From the NCBI GenBank assembly GCA_035283845.1, contig DATESZ010000152.1, forward strand, positions 1-15,862: DNA of 15,862 nucleotides. Reading direction: 5' to 3'. The stretch is from DATESZ01 sp035283845 (GTDB lineage: Bacteria; Desulfobacterota; Syntrophia; Syntrophales; JACQWR01). The first letter of the stretch is position 1; every line of letters begins with the position of its first letter. Both the position numbers and the translations under genes were made by a program. The notes below the pieces were generated by a model. The model was not told the origin of the DNA and searched no databases. It saw nothing but the letters and a program-made list of their open reading frames with translations. Below are positions 1-6,555 of this stretch, in pieces.

Positions 1-114
1 GCCATGCGCTTTCTCGCCATCCGCAGCTACATCTCCACTGTGCGCAAACACGGCCTTCGGGTCTTCCCATCCGTTGTTTCCGCCCTCCACGGAAATCCCT
101 TTATCCCTCTGTAA
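1..114 (+). CDS. IS66-family transposase, C-terminal end (partial)
   Basis: The window opens inside a reading frame that runs for 37 codons to a TAA at 112-114. The peptide contains IRSYISTVRKHG followed by SALHGNPFIPL at the very end. This resembles the extreme C-terminus of IS66-family (TnpC) DDE transposases, which usually end with a helix of the type 'S-x-x-R-K', then 'A-L-x-G-N-P-F-x-P'. The rest of the gene lies upstream of the window, so it is not possible to say whether the element is intact. The family call is from recognition of this short tail only. It has no functional relation to the operon that follows, but it marks the upstream boundary of that operon. Confidence 0.72.
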   Translation, partial: AMRFLAIRSYISTVRKHGLRVFPSVVSALHGNPFIPL

Positions 115-138
115 TCGCTCATTGACCTGAGTAGTTAC
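115..138 (+). mobile_element. Probable right end of the IS66-like element
   Basis: Twenty-four bases after the transposase stop the sequence reads tgacctgagtagttac, ending at 138. IS66-family elements usually begin with GTAA and therefore end with TTAC, and the reverse complement here begins GTAACTACTCAGG. The end is placed at 138 on that basis. The left end and the 8-bp target duplication typical of the family cannot be checked because the left half is outside the window; bases 139-146 (aaatttat) would be the duplicated target. Confidence 0.45.
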
Positions 139-157
139 AAATTTATTATAAATTTAA

Positions 158-186
158 TTGACATACAAAACCGTTTTTCCTATACT
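158..186 (+). promoter_or_regulatory. Near-consensus sigma-70 promoter for the ATPase/oxidoreductase operon
   Basis: TTGACA at 158-163 is followed by exactly 17 bases and then TATACT at 181-186. That is a perfect -35 box, optimal spacing and a five-of-six -10 box. A start of transcription near 193 would leave an untranslated leader of roughly 57 bases before the GTG at 250. The promoter starts only 20 bases beyond the inferred IS66 end. Nothing else in 139-249 looks like a gene. Confidence 0.7.
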
Positions 187-249
187 CCGCCCGTCCAAAA
201 GCAATGTCTTCTCCAATAATATTAAAAAACTATCTGCCGGTTGGTGTAA

Positions 250-942
250 GTGGACATCAGTCTCAAGGGAATTGTTGTAGTTGTTGGAAACTACGGGAGC
301 GGCAAAACGGAGATTTCCGTGAATCTTGCGGCTGAAAGAAAGCTGGCCGGCATGGATGTAAGCATTGCCGATCTTGACCTCGTTAATCCTTATTTCCGGG
401 CCCGCGAGGCGAGAAAACAGCTTTCAGCGCTTGGTGTTAAAGTTATCTTGCCGGCAGAGCAATACCTTCAGGCCGATCTGCCGATATTAAGCCCGGCTGT
501 TGCCGGACTTCTCCGCAGGCCAAGCCGACTTACCATACTGGATGTGGGAGGAGATAAAGTCGGGGCAACCGTACTTGCCTCTCTTGGCGATACCATTAAA
601 GGCAAACACTTCCGTATGCTGCAGGTTATAAATCCCCTCCGGCCCTTTACGGACAATTTAATCGGGTGTATGAGGATGAAGGATGAAATAGAGAAGGCGT
701 CCAAAATGCCGATAAGCGGTATTATCGGGAATGCAAATCTTATGGATGACACAACCGTTAATGTTATCTATGATGGATATGACTTTGTCGCGAAGGTATC
801 AAAAGAAAGTGGTCTTCCCTTGGAATTCATCACTGTTTCTGCCTTACTCCGGGATAAAATTGACAGGGAACGTTTAACATGCCCCCTATTGGTATTGCAC
901 AGACAGCTTGTTCCGCCCTGGAAAAAAGCGGCCCAGTTGTAA
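250..942 (+). CDS. MinD/CobQ-like P-loop ATPase of unknown role
   Basis: A 230-residue soluble protein, predicted cytoplasmic. It has an N-terminal Walker A motif GNYGSGKT (residues 13-20), a switch-like segment DLDLVNPYFR (41-50) and a hydrophobic Walker B strand ending in LDVGGD (97-102). This order fits the SIMIBI class (CobQ/CobB/MinD/ParA-type nucleotide-binding domain), but the Walker A is the classical form, not the deviant KGGxGKT of ParA and MinD. No membrane segment, metal-binding cluster or partner domain is visible. The start is a GTG with no good Shine-Dalgarno sequence; it is kept because the Walker A lies at the usual distance from it. The gene is the first of the operon and 41 bases separate it from the ferredoxin subunit gene. 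That context suggests a role in assembly, activation or regulation of the oxidoreductase, which is inference only. Confidence 0.75.
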   Translation: MDISLKGIVVVVGNYGSGKTEISVNLAAERKLAGMDVSIADLDLVNPYFRAREARKQLSALGVKVILPAEQYLQADLPILSPAVAGLLRRPSRLTILDVGGDKVGATVLASLGDTIKGKHFRMLQVINPLRPFTDNLIGCMRMKDEIEKASKMPISGIIGNANLMDDTTVNVIYDGYDFVAKVSKESGLPLEFITVSALLRDKIDRERLTCPLLVLHRQLVPPWKKAAQL

Positions 943-983
943 GTTAACGCGTTTATCCCATTTATCGTGGTTACGGAGTATAG

Positions 984-1223
984 ATGAAATACGAATATTT
1001 TATTGACATTGACAGATGCAAGGGGTGTGGTTTGTGTATTGACGTGTGCCCAAAAAAAGTCCTCGATATCTCGAAGGAGGTAAATACAAAAGGATATTTC
1101 CCCGCTTACCAGGCCCATCCCCAGGACTGTGTTTATTGTTCAACTTGCTGCATTATGTGCCCCGATGCGGCAATTAGCATAGCGGAGGCGGCAGATAAGG
1201 CGGAAGCGGCTGCCAGGAAGTAG
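984..1223 (+). CDS. korD: 2-oxoacid:ferredoxin oxidoreductase, delta (ferredoxin) subunit
   Basis: A 79-residue bacterial-type 2x[4Fe-4S] ferredoxin subunit. The first cluster motif is C12-x2-C15-x2-C18-x3-C22-P and the second is C49-x2-C52-x2-C55-x3-C59-P. The subunit carries electrons from the thiamine pyrophosphate centre of the beta subunit to free ferredoxin. The small size, the sequence IDIDRCKGCGLC and the position directly before the alpha subunit are typical of the delta subunit of four-subunit enzymes (KorD/VorD/PorD). An additional Cys (C56) sits next to C55 inside the second motif. Translation starts at ATG 984 with a GGAG at 975-978. Seven alanines and several charged residues form a short C-terminal tail. 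The substrate type cannot be told from this subunit. Confidence 0.9.
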   Translation: MKYEYFIDIDRCKGCGLCIDVCPKKVLDISKEVNTKGYFPAYQAHPQDCVYCSTCCIMCPDAAISIAEAADKAEAAARK

Positions 1224-1233
1224 GAGGAGACAG

Positions 1234-2310
1234 ATGGGCAAGATTTTGATGAAGGGAAACGAAGCGATTGGTGAAGCCGCCATCAGGGCCGGCTGCTTGA
1301 ACTATTTTGCCTATCCTATTACTCCCCAGTCCGAGGTTGCAGAATACCTTTCATACCGCATGCCGGAGGTCGGCGGTGTTTTTTTGCAGGGAGAAAGCGA
1401 GATCGCCGTAGGATATATGCTTTTCGGCGCCGCCGGCTGCGGGGCCCGGATATTTACCACTTCCTCAAGCCCCGGAATCAGTTTGATGAGTGAAGCCATA
1501 AGCTATCTTGCCGGAGCCCAGTTGCCGGCGGTATTTGTCAACATCATGAGAGGAGGCCCCGGACTCGGAGGAATACTTCCGTCGCAGGCCGATTATTTTC
1601 AAGCGACGAAGGGGGGAGGCCACGGAGATTACAGGATGCTTGTTATGGCGCCGGCCAGCGTTCAGGAGGCTGCGGAAATGGTCATGATGGCTTTCCCCCT
1701 GGCGGAGAAATACCGGAATCCGGTCATGATTCTCGGAGACGGTTTGATTGGGCAGATGATGGAGCCGGTTGAATTTCCAGAACACCTGAAATCTGAACCG
1801 AGTAATAAAGATGAATGGGCCACGAACGGGATGGATACGAGAAAAAGCAGTAAACGCAATCTTGTCAAATCCATGTTTCTGGATCCTGTTGAACTTAATG
1901 AGAACAACCTGATCCTTAAGGAAAAATATGCCCGCATGAAGCGCGAGGAAGTGAGATACGAGACATATAATATTGACTCCGAATATAAGATTTTTATCGT
2001 CAGCTTCGGCACTATGAGCAGGGTCTGCAAAACGGCCATTGATAACCTGAAGGAAGAAGGGATCGAGGTAGGCATGATCAGACCTCAGACTCTTTTTCCG
2101 TTTCCTGAGGAGGCGATTCTCGCAGCCGCCTCGAAGAGAAGCTGCGCCATGGCTTTGAGCATCGAAATGAACATGGGCCAGATGGTTGAAGATGTGGAAA
2201 GATGTGTACATGGCAAATGTCCTGTCGAATGGTTTGGAAAGTGTGGAGGGGAAGTGCCGACACCGGAAGAGATAATGGATGTGGTGAAAGCCTTTCTTTC
2301 TCAGGGCTGA
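1234..2310 (+). CDS. korA: 2-oxoacid:ferredoxin oxidoreductase, alpha subunit
   Basis: A 358-residue alpha subunit of a 2-oxoacid:ferredoxin oxidoreductase, of the length usual for the KorA/VorB type. The N-terminal pyrimidine-binding TPP domain begins with KGNEAIGEAAIRAGC and carries the family motif YPITPQSE (27-34), then QGESEIAVGY and the Gly/Ser-rich TTSSSPGISLMSEA segment. The C-terminal third is the transketolase-C-like domain, with SFGTMSR and the segment GMIRPQTLFPFP. With the beta subunit it oxidatively decarboxylates a 2-oxoacid with CoA to acyl-CoA and CO2. A strong GGAGGAG precedes the ATG, and only 10 bases separate it from the delta gene. Many close relatives are labelled VorB or KorA interchangeably, so 2-oxoglutarate, branched-chain or aryl oxoacids are all possible substrates; the symbol is a family label. 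Confidence 0.9.
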   Translation: MGKILMKGNEAIGEAAIRAGCLNYFAYPITPQSEVAEYLSYRMPEVGGVFLQGESEIAVGYMLFGAAGCGARIFTTSSSPGISLMSEAISYLAGAQLPAVFVNIMRGGPGLGGILPSQADYFQATKGGGHGDYRMLVMAPASVQEAAEMVMMAFPLAEKYRNPVMILGDGLIGQMMEPVEFPEHLKSEPSNKDEWATNGMDTRKSSKRNLVKSMFLDPVELNENNLILKEKYARMKREEVRYETYNIDSEYKIFIVSFGTMSRVCKTAIDNLKEEGIEVGMIRPQTLFPFPEEAILAAASKRSCAMALSIEMNMGQMVEDVERCVHGKCPVEWFGKCGGEVPTPEEIMDVVKAFLSQG

Positions 2311-2329
2311 TGACATAGGAGTAAAAACT

Positions 2330-3100
2330 ATGGGGAAAACATTCAAAAGACCGGAATCCCTCTCGGAAATTGACAGTCACTATTGTCCCGGCTGTACGCA
2401 CGGGATTGCCCACCGGCTCATAGCAGAAGTTGTTGATGAGCTGGGCATAAGAGGACGAACGGTTGGCATTGCACCGGTAGGTTGCGCGGTACTGGCCTAT
2501 AACTATCTTGACTTTGATTTTCAGGAAGCAGCCCATGGCCGGGCTCCGGCCATGGCTACAGGAATTAAAAGGGTGCGCCCCGATCTCGTGGTTTTTACTT
2601 ATCAGGGTGACGGCGACTTAGCCAGTATAGGTATGGGTGAGATTATTCATGCCGCCAACAGAGGAGAGAAATTTACGACCGTCTTTATTAACAATGCCGT
2701 TTACGGCATGACAGGCGGTCAAATGGCCCCGACCACAATGCCGGGCCAGCGCACGACAACTTCTCCGTTTGGCCGCGATGTCAATGATGTCGGCATGCCG
2801 ATCAAGGTTGCCGAACTGCTTTCATCCCTTCAAACTCCGGCATATATTACGAGGCAGTCGGTCATAAAACCAAAGTACATAGTCAAGGCAAAGAAAGCCA
2901 TTAAATCGGCTTTTGAATATCAGTTGGAAGGCCGGTGTTTCAGCTTTGTGGAACTGGTGAGCACATGCCCGACAAACTGGGGACTTACTCCTGTTGAAGC
3001 TGTAAAATGGGCTGAAGAAACCCTGCTTACTTATTACAGACTCGGCGAATTGAAAAGCCCCGGTCATGCGGAAGGCGGAGGGGGCTCTGATGCAAAGTGA
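2330..3100 (+). CDS. korB: 2-oxoacid:ferredoxin oxidoreductase, beta (TPP-binding) subunit
   Basis: A 256-residue beta subunit that binds the pyrophosphate of thiamine pyrophosphate. The N-terminus has C19-P-G-C22, and the TPP/Mg motif runs from GDGD (93-96) to NN (121-122). It is followed by YGMTGGQMAPTT (125-136), a hallmark of KorB/VorA-type subunits. No iron-sulfur cluster motif of the pyruvate-enzyme type is visible. An AGGAG sits 9 bases before the ATG and 19 bases separate the gene from korA. The last 11 bases overlap the start of the gamma gene, which implies translational coupling. The C-terminal tail (GGGGSDAK) is low complexity because the Shine-Dalgarno sequence of korC lies inside it. 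Confidence 0.9.
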   Translation: MGKTFKRPESLSEIDSHYCPGCTHGIAHRLIAEVVDELGIRGRTVGIAPVGCAVLAYNYLDFDFQEAAHGRAPAMATGIKRVRPDLVVFTYQGDGDLASIGMGEIIHAANRGEKFTTVFINNAVYGMTGGQMAPTTMPGQRTTTSPFGRDVNDVGMPIKVAELLSSLQTPAYITRQSVIKPKYIVKAKKAIKSAFEYQLEGRCFSFVELVSTCPTNWGLTPVEAVKWAEETLLTYYRLGELKSPGHAEGGGGSDAK

Positions 3101-3635
3101 AGTAATGTTTGCCGGTTTCGGCGGGCAAGGGATACTTTTCAGCGCCAAGATTCTGGCGCATGCTGCCATGGAACAGGGCTTTGAAGTCGTGTGGATTCCT
3201 TCTTACGGCGCTGAGATGCGCGGGGGAACAGCATATTGCATGGTTGTGATAAGCGACCGGCCGATAGGTTCGCCGATCGTCAGGAATCCGCTCCATCTGG
3301 TTGCCATGAACCGGCCTTCTCTGGAGAAATTCGCACCCGTTGTTAAATCCGGCGGTGTGATAATGATCAACAGCTCTCTTATATCCTGTGATGCTGGCAG
3401 GAAAGATGTAGACGCAATAAAGATCCCCGCTAACGATATGGCAATTGAAATCGGAAATATTAAAGCCGCCAATATTGTGGCCCTGGGAGCATTCACGGCG
3501 CGCAGCAAAATGGTGGATTTTGAAATTCTGAAGGAATCTGTCAAGGCGGAATTTGCCGGCAAAGAAAAACTTATACCTCTGAACATGGCAGCCCTTGAAA
3601 AGGGAAGACTGGCGGCAGAAGAGAACCGGCCGTAG
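3090..3635 (+). CDS. korC: 2-oxoacid:ferredoxin oxidoreductase, gamma subunit
   Basis: A 181-residue gamma subunit (POR_N/POR gamma domain) that completes the four-subunit enzyme. Near the N-terminus it has GFGGQGILFSAKILA (9-23), followed by SYGAEMRGGTA (38-48), both characteristic of the family. The start is set at ATG 3090 because a GGAGGGGG lies at 3077-3084 and the family begins just before the GFGGQG motif. An upstream in-frame ATG at 3066 would add eight residues that are unlike the family and would lie deeper inside korB. The gene is the last of the operon; no convincing hairpin-plus-T terminator follows it. The next gene is convergent. Confidence 0.88.
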   Translation: MQSEVMFAGFGGQGILFSAKILAHAAMEQGFEVVWIPSYGAEMRGGTAYCMVVISDRPIGSPIVRNPLHLVAMNRPSLEKFAPVVKSGGVIMINSSLISCDAGRKDVDAIKIPANDMAIEIGNIKAANIVALGAFTARSKMVDFEILKESVKAEFAGKEKLIPLNMAALEKGRLAAEENRP

Positions 3636-3709
3636 AACGGGAAACGCCGATTTCACCTAAGATAAGTAAATAACACCTAATTAGAACGGGAGAAACATGA
3701 CCATATCCT
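3636..3709. repeat. Convergent gap with two short duplicated words
   Basis: Between korC and the convergent thioesterase gene the word tagaacggg-(a)-gaaac occurs at 3633-3645 and again at 3682-3696, and cacctaa occurs at 3654-3660 and 3674-3680, all as direct copies. The second long copy includes a good ribosome-binding sequence (GGGAG) five bases before an ATG at 3697, but the frame that follows is only antisense to the thioesterase gene. No terminator hairpin was found here. Confidence 0.4.
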
Positions 3710-4108
3710 TTAATTCTCAATTCCTTCCCCAAGGGCAATCAGCAGCTCTGGCGGTAGCCTTCGCGGCTTTTTCCCTGCACCAATGTATGCCAACGTTACC
3801 TGGGCATCCACGAGCATCTTTCCGTCGGAAACGCGAATCACCCGTTGCCCCAAAGTGAAGGTCGCTCTCGTGATTTCTCGTACAGTCGTATCGACTCGAA
3901 TGAGATCATCCAGGACAGCGGGTGCAAGATAGTCGATCTCCAGCCGCGTTACCGGCATGAGATGGCCCTGCTCATGGAGCGCTTGTACAGAAAGCCCACG
4001 TGCCCTCAGAAACTCTGTCCGCCCCTGCTCAAGATACCGTAGGTACTTACCATAATATACCACCCCCCCGGCATCGGTGTCCTCATAGCAAACTCGCAGT
4101 TCTGTCAT
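3710..4108 (-). CDS. YbgC/4-hydroxybenzoyl-CoA thioesterase-family acyl-CoA thioesterase
   Basis: A 132-residue single hotdog-fold protein that should hydrolyse an acyl- or aroyl-CoA to the free acid and CoA in the cytoplasm. The N-terminus carries Y8-E-D-T-D12-A-G-G-V-V-Y-Y19, the family active-site block. Compared with E. coli YbgC, whose Tyr14, Asp18 and His25 line the site, Tyr8 and Asp12 are kept and His25 is Tyr19; a Tyr here is common in related sequences, so activity is still expected. Length is normal for the family. Start ATG at 4108-4106 has GAGGG upstream on the minus strand. It lies downstream of the amidohydrolase gene in the same direction with a 180-base gap, so they may be co-transcribed. 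The natural CoA ester is not evident. Confidence 0.85.
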   Translation of the reverse strand: MTELRVCYEDTDAGGVVYYGKYLRYLEQGRTEFLRARGLSVQALHEQGHLMPVTRLEIDYLAPAVLDDLIRVDTTVREITRATFTLGQRVIRVSDGKMLVDAQVTLAYIGAGKKPRRLPPELLIALGEGIEN

Positions 4109-4157
4109 GGCAGGTTCCCTCTATGGATAAGCAAGCATTGCGGCCCTCTTTGATATT

Positions 4158-4283
4158 TCATTTAAGTTCTTTGAAGGAAATGCCGGCAATAGTATCAAAC
4201 AGGCGAGATTCTTCTGGGAAAACTATGATGGCGCTCTCATTATCATCAACTTTTATCTCCCACAAGAAGATGCATCTTTTCAA
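4158..4283 (-). CDS. Possible 41-residue ORF between amidohydrolase and thioesterase
   Basis: The 180-base gap between the two minus-strand genes is almost filled by a frame that opens with TTG at 4283-4281 and ends with TGA at 4160-4158. The peptide contains IKVDDNESAIIVFPEE and ends in FDTIAGISFKELK, with a coding-like mix of residues. I do not recognise it. There is no clear ribosome-binding site, although the start lies only five bases after the amidohydrolase stop, so re-initiation is conceivable. It could equally be the remnant of a larger gene. Confidence 0.2.
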   Translation of the reverse strand: MKRCIFLWEIKVDDNESAIIVFPEESRLFDTIAGISFKELK

Positions 4284-4288
4284 TTAAT

Positions 4289-5320
4289 TCAACGGAGGAG
4301 CAAAAGTCTTTTGGCGTTTCCCTCAAAGATAGCACTCTTATCCTCAGGCGGGATATCCATTTGCTCAACTGACCTTATCGTCTCTCTAATTGTTTCATTG
4401 CCCAGTTCCATATCAAACGGCATATCAGTCCCGAAGAGCAGATGCTCAGCGCCATAGAAGTCATGAGCACACATAAGGCCAGCAGAACTTCCACTAATAG
4501 CAGTATCATTGTAAAACATGCGAAAGTATTCTCTCGGGCTTTTAGTCAGCCCTTTTTTCGAACCTTCACCACAACGCATCTCAGACCAGTTATACATTGC
4601 AGTAATTCTAGACCCCAAAAAGGGCACCATGGCGCCTGAGTGGTGATTTATAAACTTAAGGTTCGGATGTTTATCTAAAATGCCACTGAATACCAGGCGC
4701 ACCTGAGCCAGTGTATCTTGATATGGCCAGCCGAAAACCTGCCAGGCAAAATATTTTGCTTCCCTTTCGCTGGTATAGTCAACTACTCTCATGTCGTACA
4801 AAGGATTGGGATGTATCCAAATTGGCAGGTTGTACTCAGCCATCTTCTCATAGATTGGAATAAGCTCAGGTGAATCCAGCGGCTTACCCCCGGCAGGAGG
4901 CTGTGCCTCTTTAAAGAAATATATTGGAGTGTAGATAATTATCCCCTTAAGTTTCAACACATTAACGGCCCTGTCCAATTCCTTTAGAGCAGCTTCAGTG
5001 TCATCCAATGGCAGATTTGCTACGGCGCAGAGGAACCGGGTCGGGTATTTTGCAATCAGTTCCGCGGCCTCATCATTGGCTATTTTGGCTAATTCAACAG
5101 CATCTTTACCTTTGGCCACCGATTCTATGGGTAACCCGATAACTGTAATCACCTGCTTATAGTTGTCATACCGGTCCATAATATGGAACCTCGTTTCCAA
5201 ATCCCAGAGCGTTCGTGTGCCCTCCATCATCTTCCTTCCCATTCCTGACGCGGGAGCGCGTTTAAAGAGTGCGTTTCTATACTTTTCTGGAATAACATGG
5301 GTATAAATATCAATTTTCAT
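4289..5320 (-). CDS. Amidohydrolase_2 / ACMSD-like metal-dependent hydrolase or decarboxylase
   Basis: A 343-residue TIM-barrel protein of the amidohydrolase superfamily, close in layout to 2-amino-3-carboxymuconate-6-semialdehyde decarboxylase (ACMSD). Such enzymes cleave or decarboxylate carboxylated aromatic-derived compounds in the cytoplasm. Visible blocks are the N-terminal MKIDIYTHVIPEKY, WIHPNP with His170, NHHSGA with His226/His227 and FGTDMPFD with Asp299; these match the ACMSD metal and catalytic positions His177, His228 and Asp294 (Pseudomonas numbering). The first His of the HxH metal motif is Tyr6 here, so the motif is Y-T-H8. The start is ATG 5320-5318 because AAGGGAGGT lies nine bases before it on the minus strand. 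An in-frame extension to 5386 exists but lacks such a site. The physiological substrate is unknown. Confidence 0.82.
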   Translation of the reverse strand: MKIDIYTHVIPEKYRNALFKRAPASGMGRKMMEGTRTLWDLETRFHIMDRYDNYKQVITVIGLPIESVAKGKDAVELAKIANDEAAELIAKYPTRFLCAVANLPLDDTEAALKELDRAVNVLKLKGIIIYTPIYFFKEAQPPAGGKPLDSPELIPIYEKMAEYNLPIWIHPNPLYDMRVVDYTSEREAKYFAWQVFGWPYQDTLAQVRLVFSGILDKHPNLKFINHHSGAMVPFLGSRITAMYNWSEMRCGEGSKKGLTKSPREYFRMFYNDTAISGSSAGLMCAHDFYGAEHLLFGTDMPFDMELGNETIRETIRSVEQMDIPPEDKSAIFEGNAKRLLLLR

Positions 5321-5563
5321 TGCCTTACCTCCCTTAAGAATTTCGTTGCTAAGCAATCTAATACTTTCGCTGGCTGAAAGCAGCAATCCTTCTTCAATTT
5401 CACTGTCATAAGATAAAATTTTGCAACCTTAAGATACAGCCCTACCCTATCGGCTAATCCTTTAGCAGCCGCATTTGGCACTGTCAAGATTTATGTCACG
5501 ATTAGCCACTATATTTTTCTTGACATTTTAGAAATGAGGTATTAAGGAGGGGCGCCTTTTAGA
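5321..5563. promoter_or_regulatory. Divergent intergenic region with an 8-bp inverted repeat
   Basis: This stretch separates the minus-strand amidohydrolase gene from the plus-strand ABC operon and must hold the promoters of both. TGTCAAGA at 5482-5489 and TCTTGACA at 5518-5525 are perfect inverted copies 28 bases apart. Each contains TTGACA, one on each strand, so they may be divergent -35 boxes or operator half-sites. No good -10 box was found at 17 bases on either strand (TTAAGG on the plus strand, TAAAGG on the minus), so a promoter call is weak. AAGGAGG at 5544-5550 is a strong ribosome-binding sequence for a start at 5564 or 5566. Confidence 0.35.
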
Positions 5564-5599
5564 ATGTGGAAGCGCAAAGTGGAAGAACAATTAAGGTAA
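5564..5599 (+). CDS. Possible 11-codon leader ORF ahead of the ABC ATPase gene
   Basis: The strongest ribosome-binding sequence in the region, AAGGAGG at 5544-5550, points to an ATG at 5564 that opens a short frame MWKRKVEEQLR ending in TAA at 5597-5599. The stop lies five bases before the ATG chosen for the ATPase (5605), which itself has only a weak AAGG upstream. The arrangement allows translational coupling through the short frame. The alternative is that GTG 5566, in the ATPase frame, uses the same site and the ATPase has 13 extra residues. Confidence 0.22.
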   Translation: MWKRKVEEQLR

Positions 5600-5604
5600 T
5601 AACG

Positions 5605-6555
5605 ATGATAGAGGTTACCTCGGTCAGCAGGTATTTTGGGTCGATAAGCGCCCTGAAAGATGTCAGTTTCCAGGTGGGAAAAGGGGAAATAGCAGGGCTT
5701 TTAGGGCGCAATGGGGCTGGAAAGACCACCATGCTCCGCCTCTTGGCTTGCTTTTTTCCTCCCTCAGGTGGTCTGATAAAAATTGCCGGCCTTAATTTGG
5801 AGACGGACTCCCTGATTGTCAGAAGAAAAATCGGTTGCTTCCTGGAGAAGGCCCCGGTATATCCGGAGATGAGGGTGGTCGAGTTTCTTGAGTTTGTGGC
5901 CAAACTAAAGGGAGTTTCGAGATCTGTTAGAACAAAGGCCATTGCCGAGGTCATAGAAGCCTGTGGCCTGGGCGAGGCGAGACACAGAATAGTTGGCAAC
6001 CTTTCCAAAGGATATCGTCAACGGGTCGGTCTGTCTCAGTCCTTGTTGGGCAACCCCGAAGTTTTGTTGCTCGATGAACCGACGAGTGGTCTTGATCCGG
6101 AGCAAATTATAGAAATTAGGGATTTGATCAAGGGATTGGCCAGTCGGACTACCGTGCTTTTAAGCACCCATATCCTTTCTGAGGTTAGCCAGATGTGCAA
6201 CAAGATCATTATTCTCGAGAAAGGTTCTATCGTAGCTGACGATACCCTCCAAAGCCTGAATGCGCTTTTACATCAGGGGGCCTCCTTGTTTTCAACTCAG
6301 ATCGAGTCTTCTGCCGGTCAGGTAGTGGAAAGGCTGAATGAAATTTCCGGGATTATTAAAGTGCAATTGGGAAAGACGGTTTCTCCATATGTTTCGAACT
6401 ACTTGATCGAGACAGCGGCTAAGGTTGACCTTCCTGTTGAATTGTGCGCCCTGGCTTTCAAGAATAAATGGATATTGAGGGAAATACGGCAGGTGAACAT
6501 GAGTCTGGAGGAAATCTTTGTCGAACTAACAACCAGGGAGAAGCTTCAGTCATGA
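5605..6555 (+). CDS. ABC-2 type transporter ATP-binding protein, GldA-like
   Basis: A 316-residue ATPase that would energise the membrane permease encoded next to it. Seen in order: Walker A GRNGAGKT (34-41), signature LSKGYRQ (133-139), Walker B VLLLDE (153-158), D-loop SGLD (161-164) and H-loop His189 in LLSTHI. LSKGYRQR in place of LSGGQ is typical of ABC-2 exporters such as GldA, NosF and related proteins. About 100 residues after the nucleotide-binding domain form the C-terminal extension common to this group. The start at 5605 is preferred because homologues begin with MIEV-x-x-V-x-R-x-F-G; GTG 5566 would add 13 residues. It ends in an ATGA overlap with the permease gene. The transported substrate is unknown. 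Confidence 0.88.
   Translation: MIEVTSVSRYFGSISALKDVSFQVGKGEIAGLLGRNGAGKTTMLRLLACFFPPSGGLIKIAGLNLETDSLIVRRKIGCFLEKAPVYPEMRVVEFLEFVAKLKGVSRSVRTKAIAEVIEACGLGEARHRIVGNLSKGYRQRVGLSQSLLGNPEVLLLDEPTSGLDPEQIIEIRDLIKGLASRTTVLLSTHILSEVSQMCNKIIILEKGSIVADDTLQSLNALLHQGASLFSTQIESSAGQVVERLNEISGIIKVQLGKTVSPYVSNYLIETAAKVDLPVELCALAFKNKWILREIRQVNMSLEEIFVELTTREKLQS

Noticed and set aside
1465..2346. A 293-codon minus-strand open frame opposite korA
   Set aside because: It lies fully antisense to a well-conserved gene, its peptide is rich in His/Phe/Arg as expected of a shadow frame, and it has no recognisable motif.
4000..4287. A 95-codon plus-strand frame across the thioesterase start and the following gap
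   Set aside because: It is antisense to the thioesterase for a third of its length, has no ribosome-binding site and no recognisable protein features.
5474..5495. Sigma-54-like TGGCAC in the divergent region
   Set aside because: The required GC element (TTGC) is not found at the proper distance.
6468..6551. Upstream-extended start for the GldF-like permease
   Set aside because: The extension overlaps the ATPase gene by 84 more bases; the ATGA overlap at 6552 matches the next junction and the family's N-terminus (K-x-x-x-I-F-x-K-E-L).
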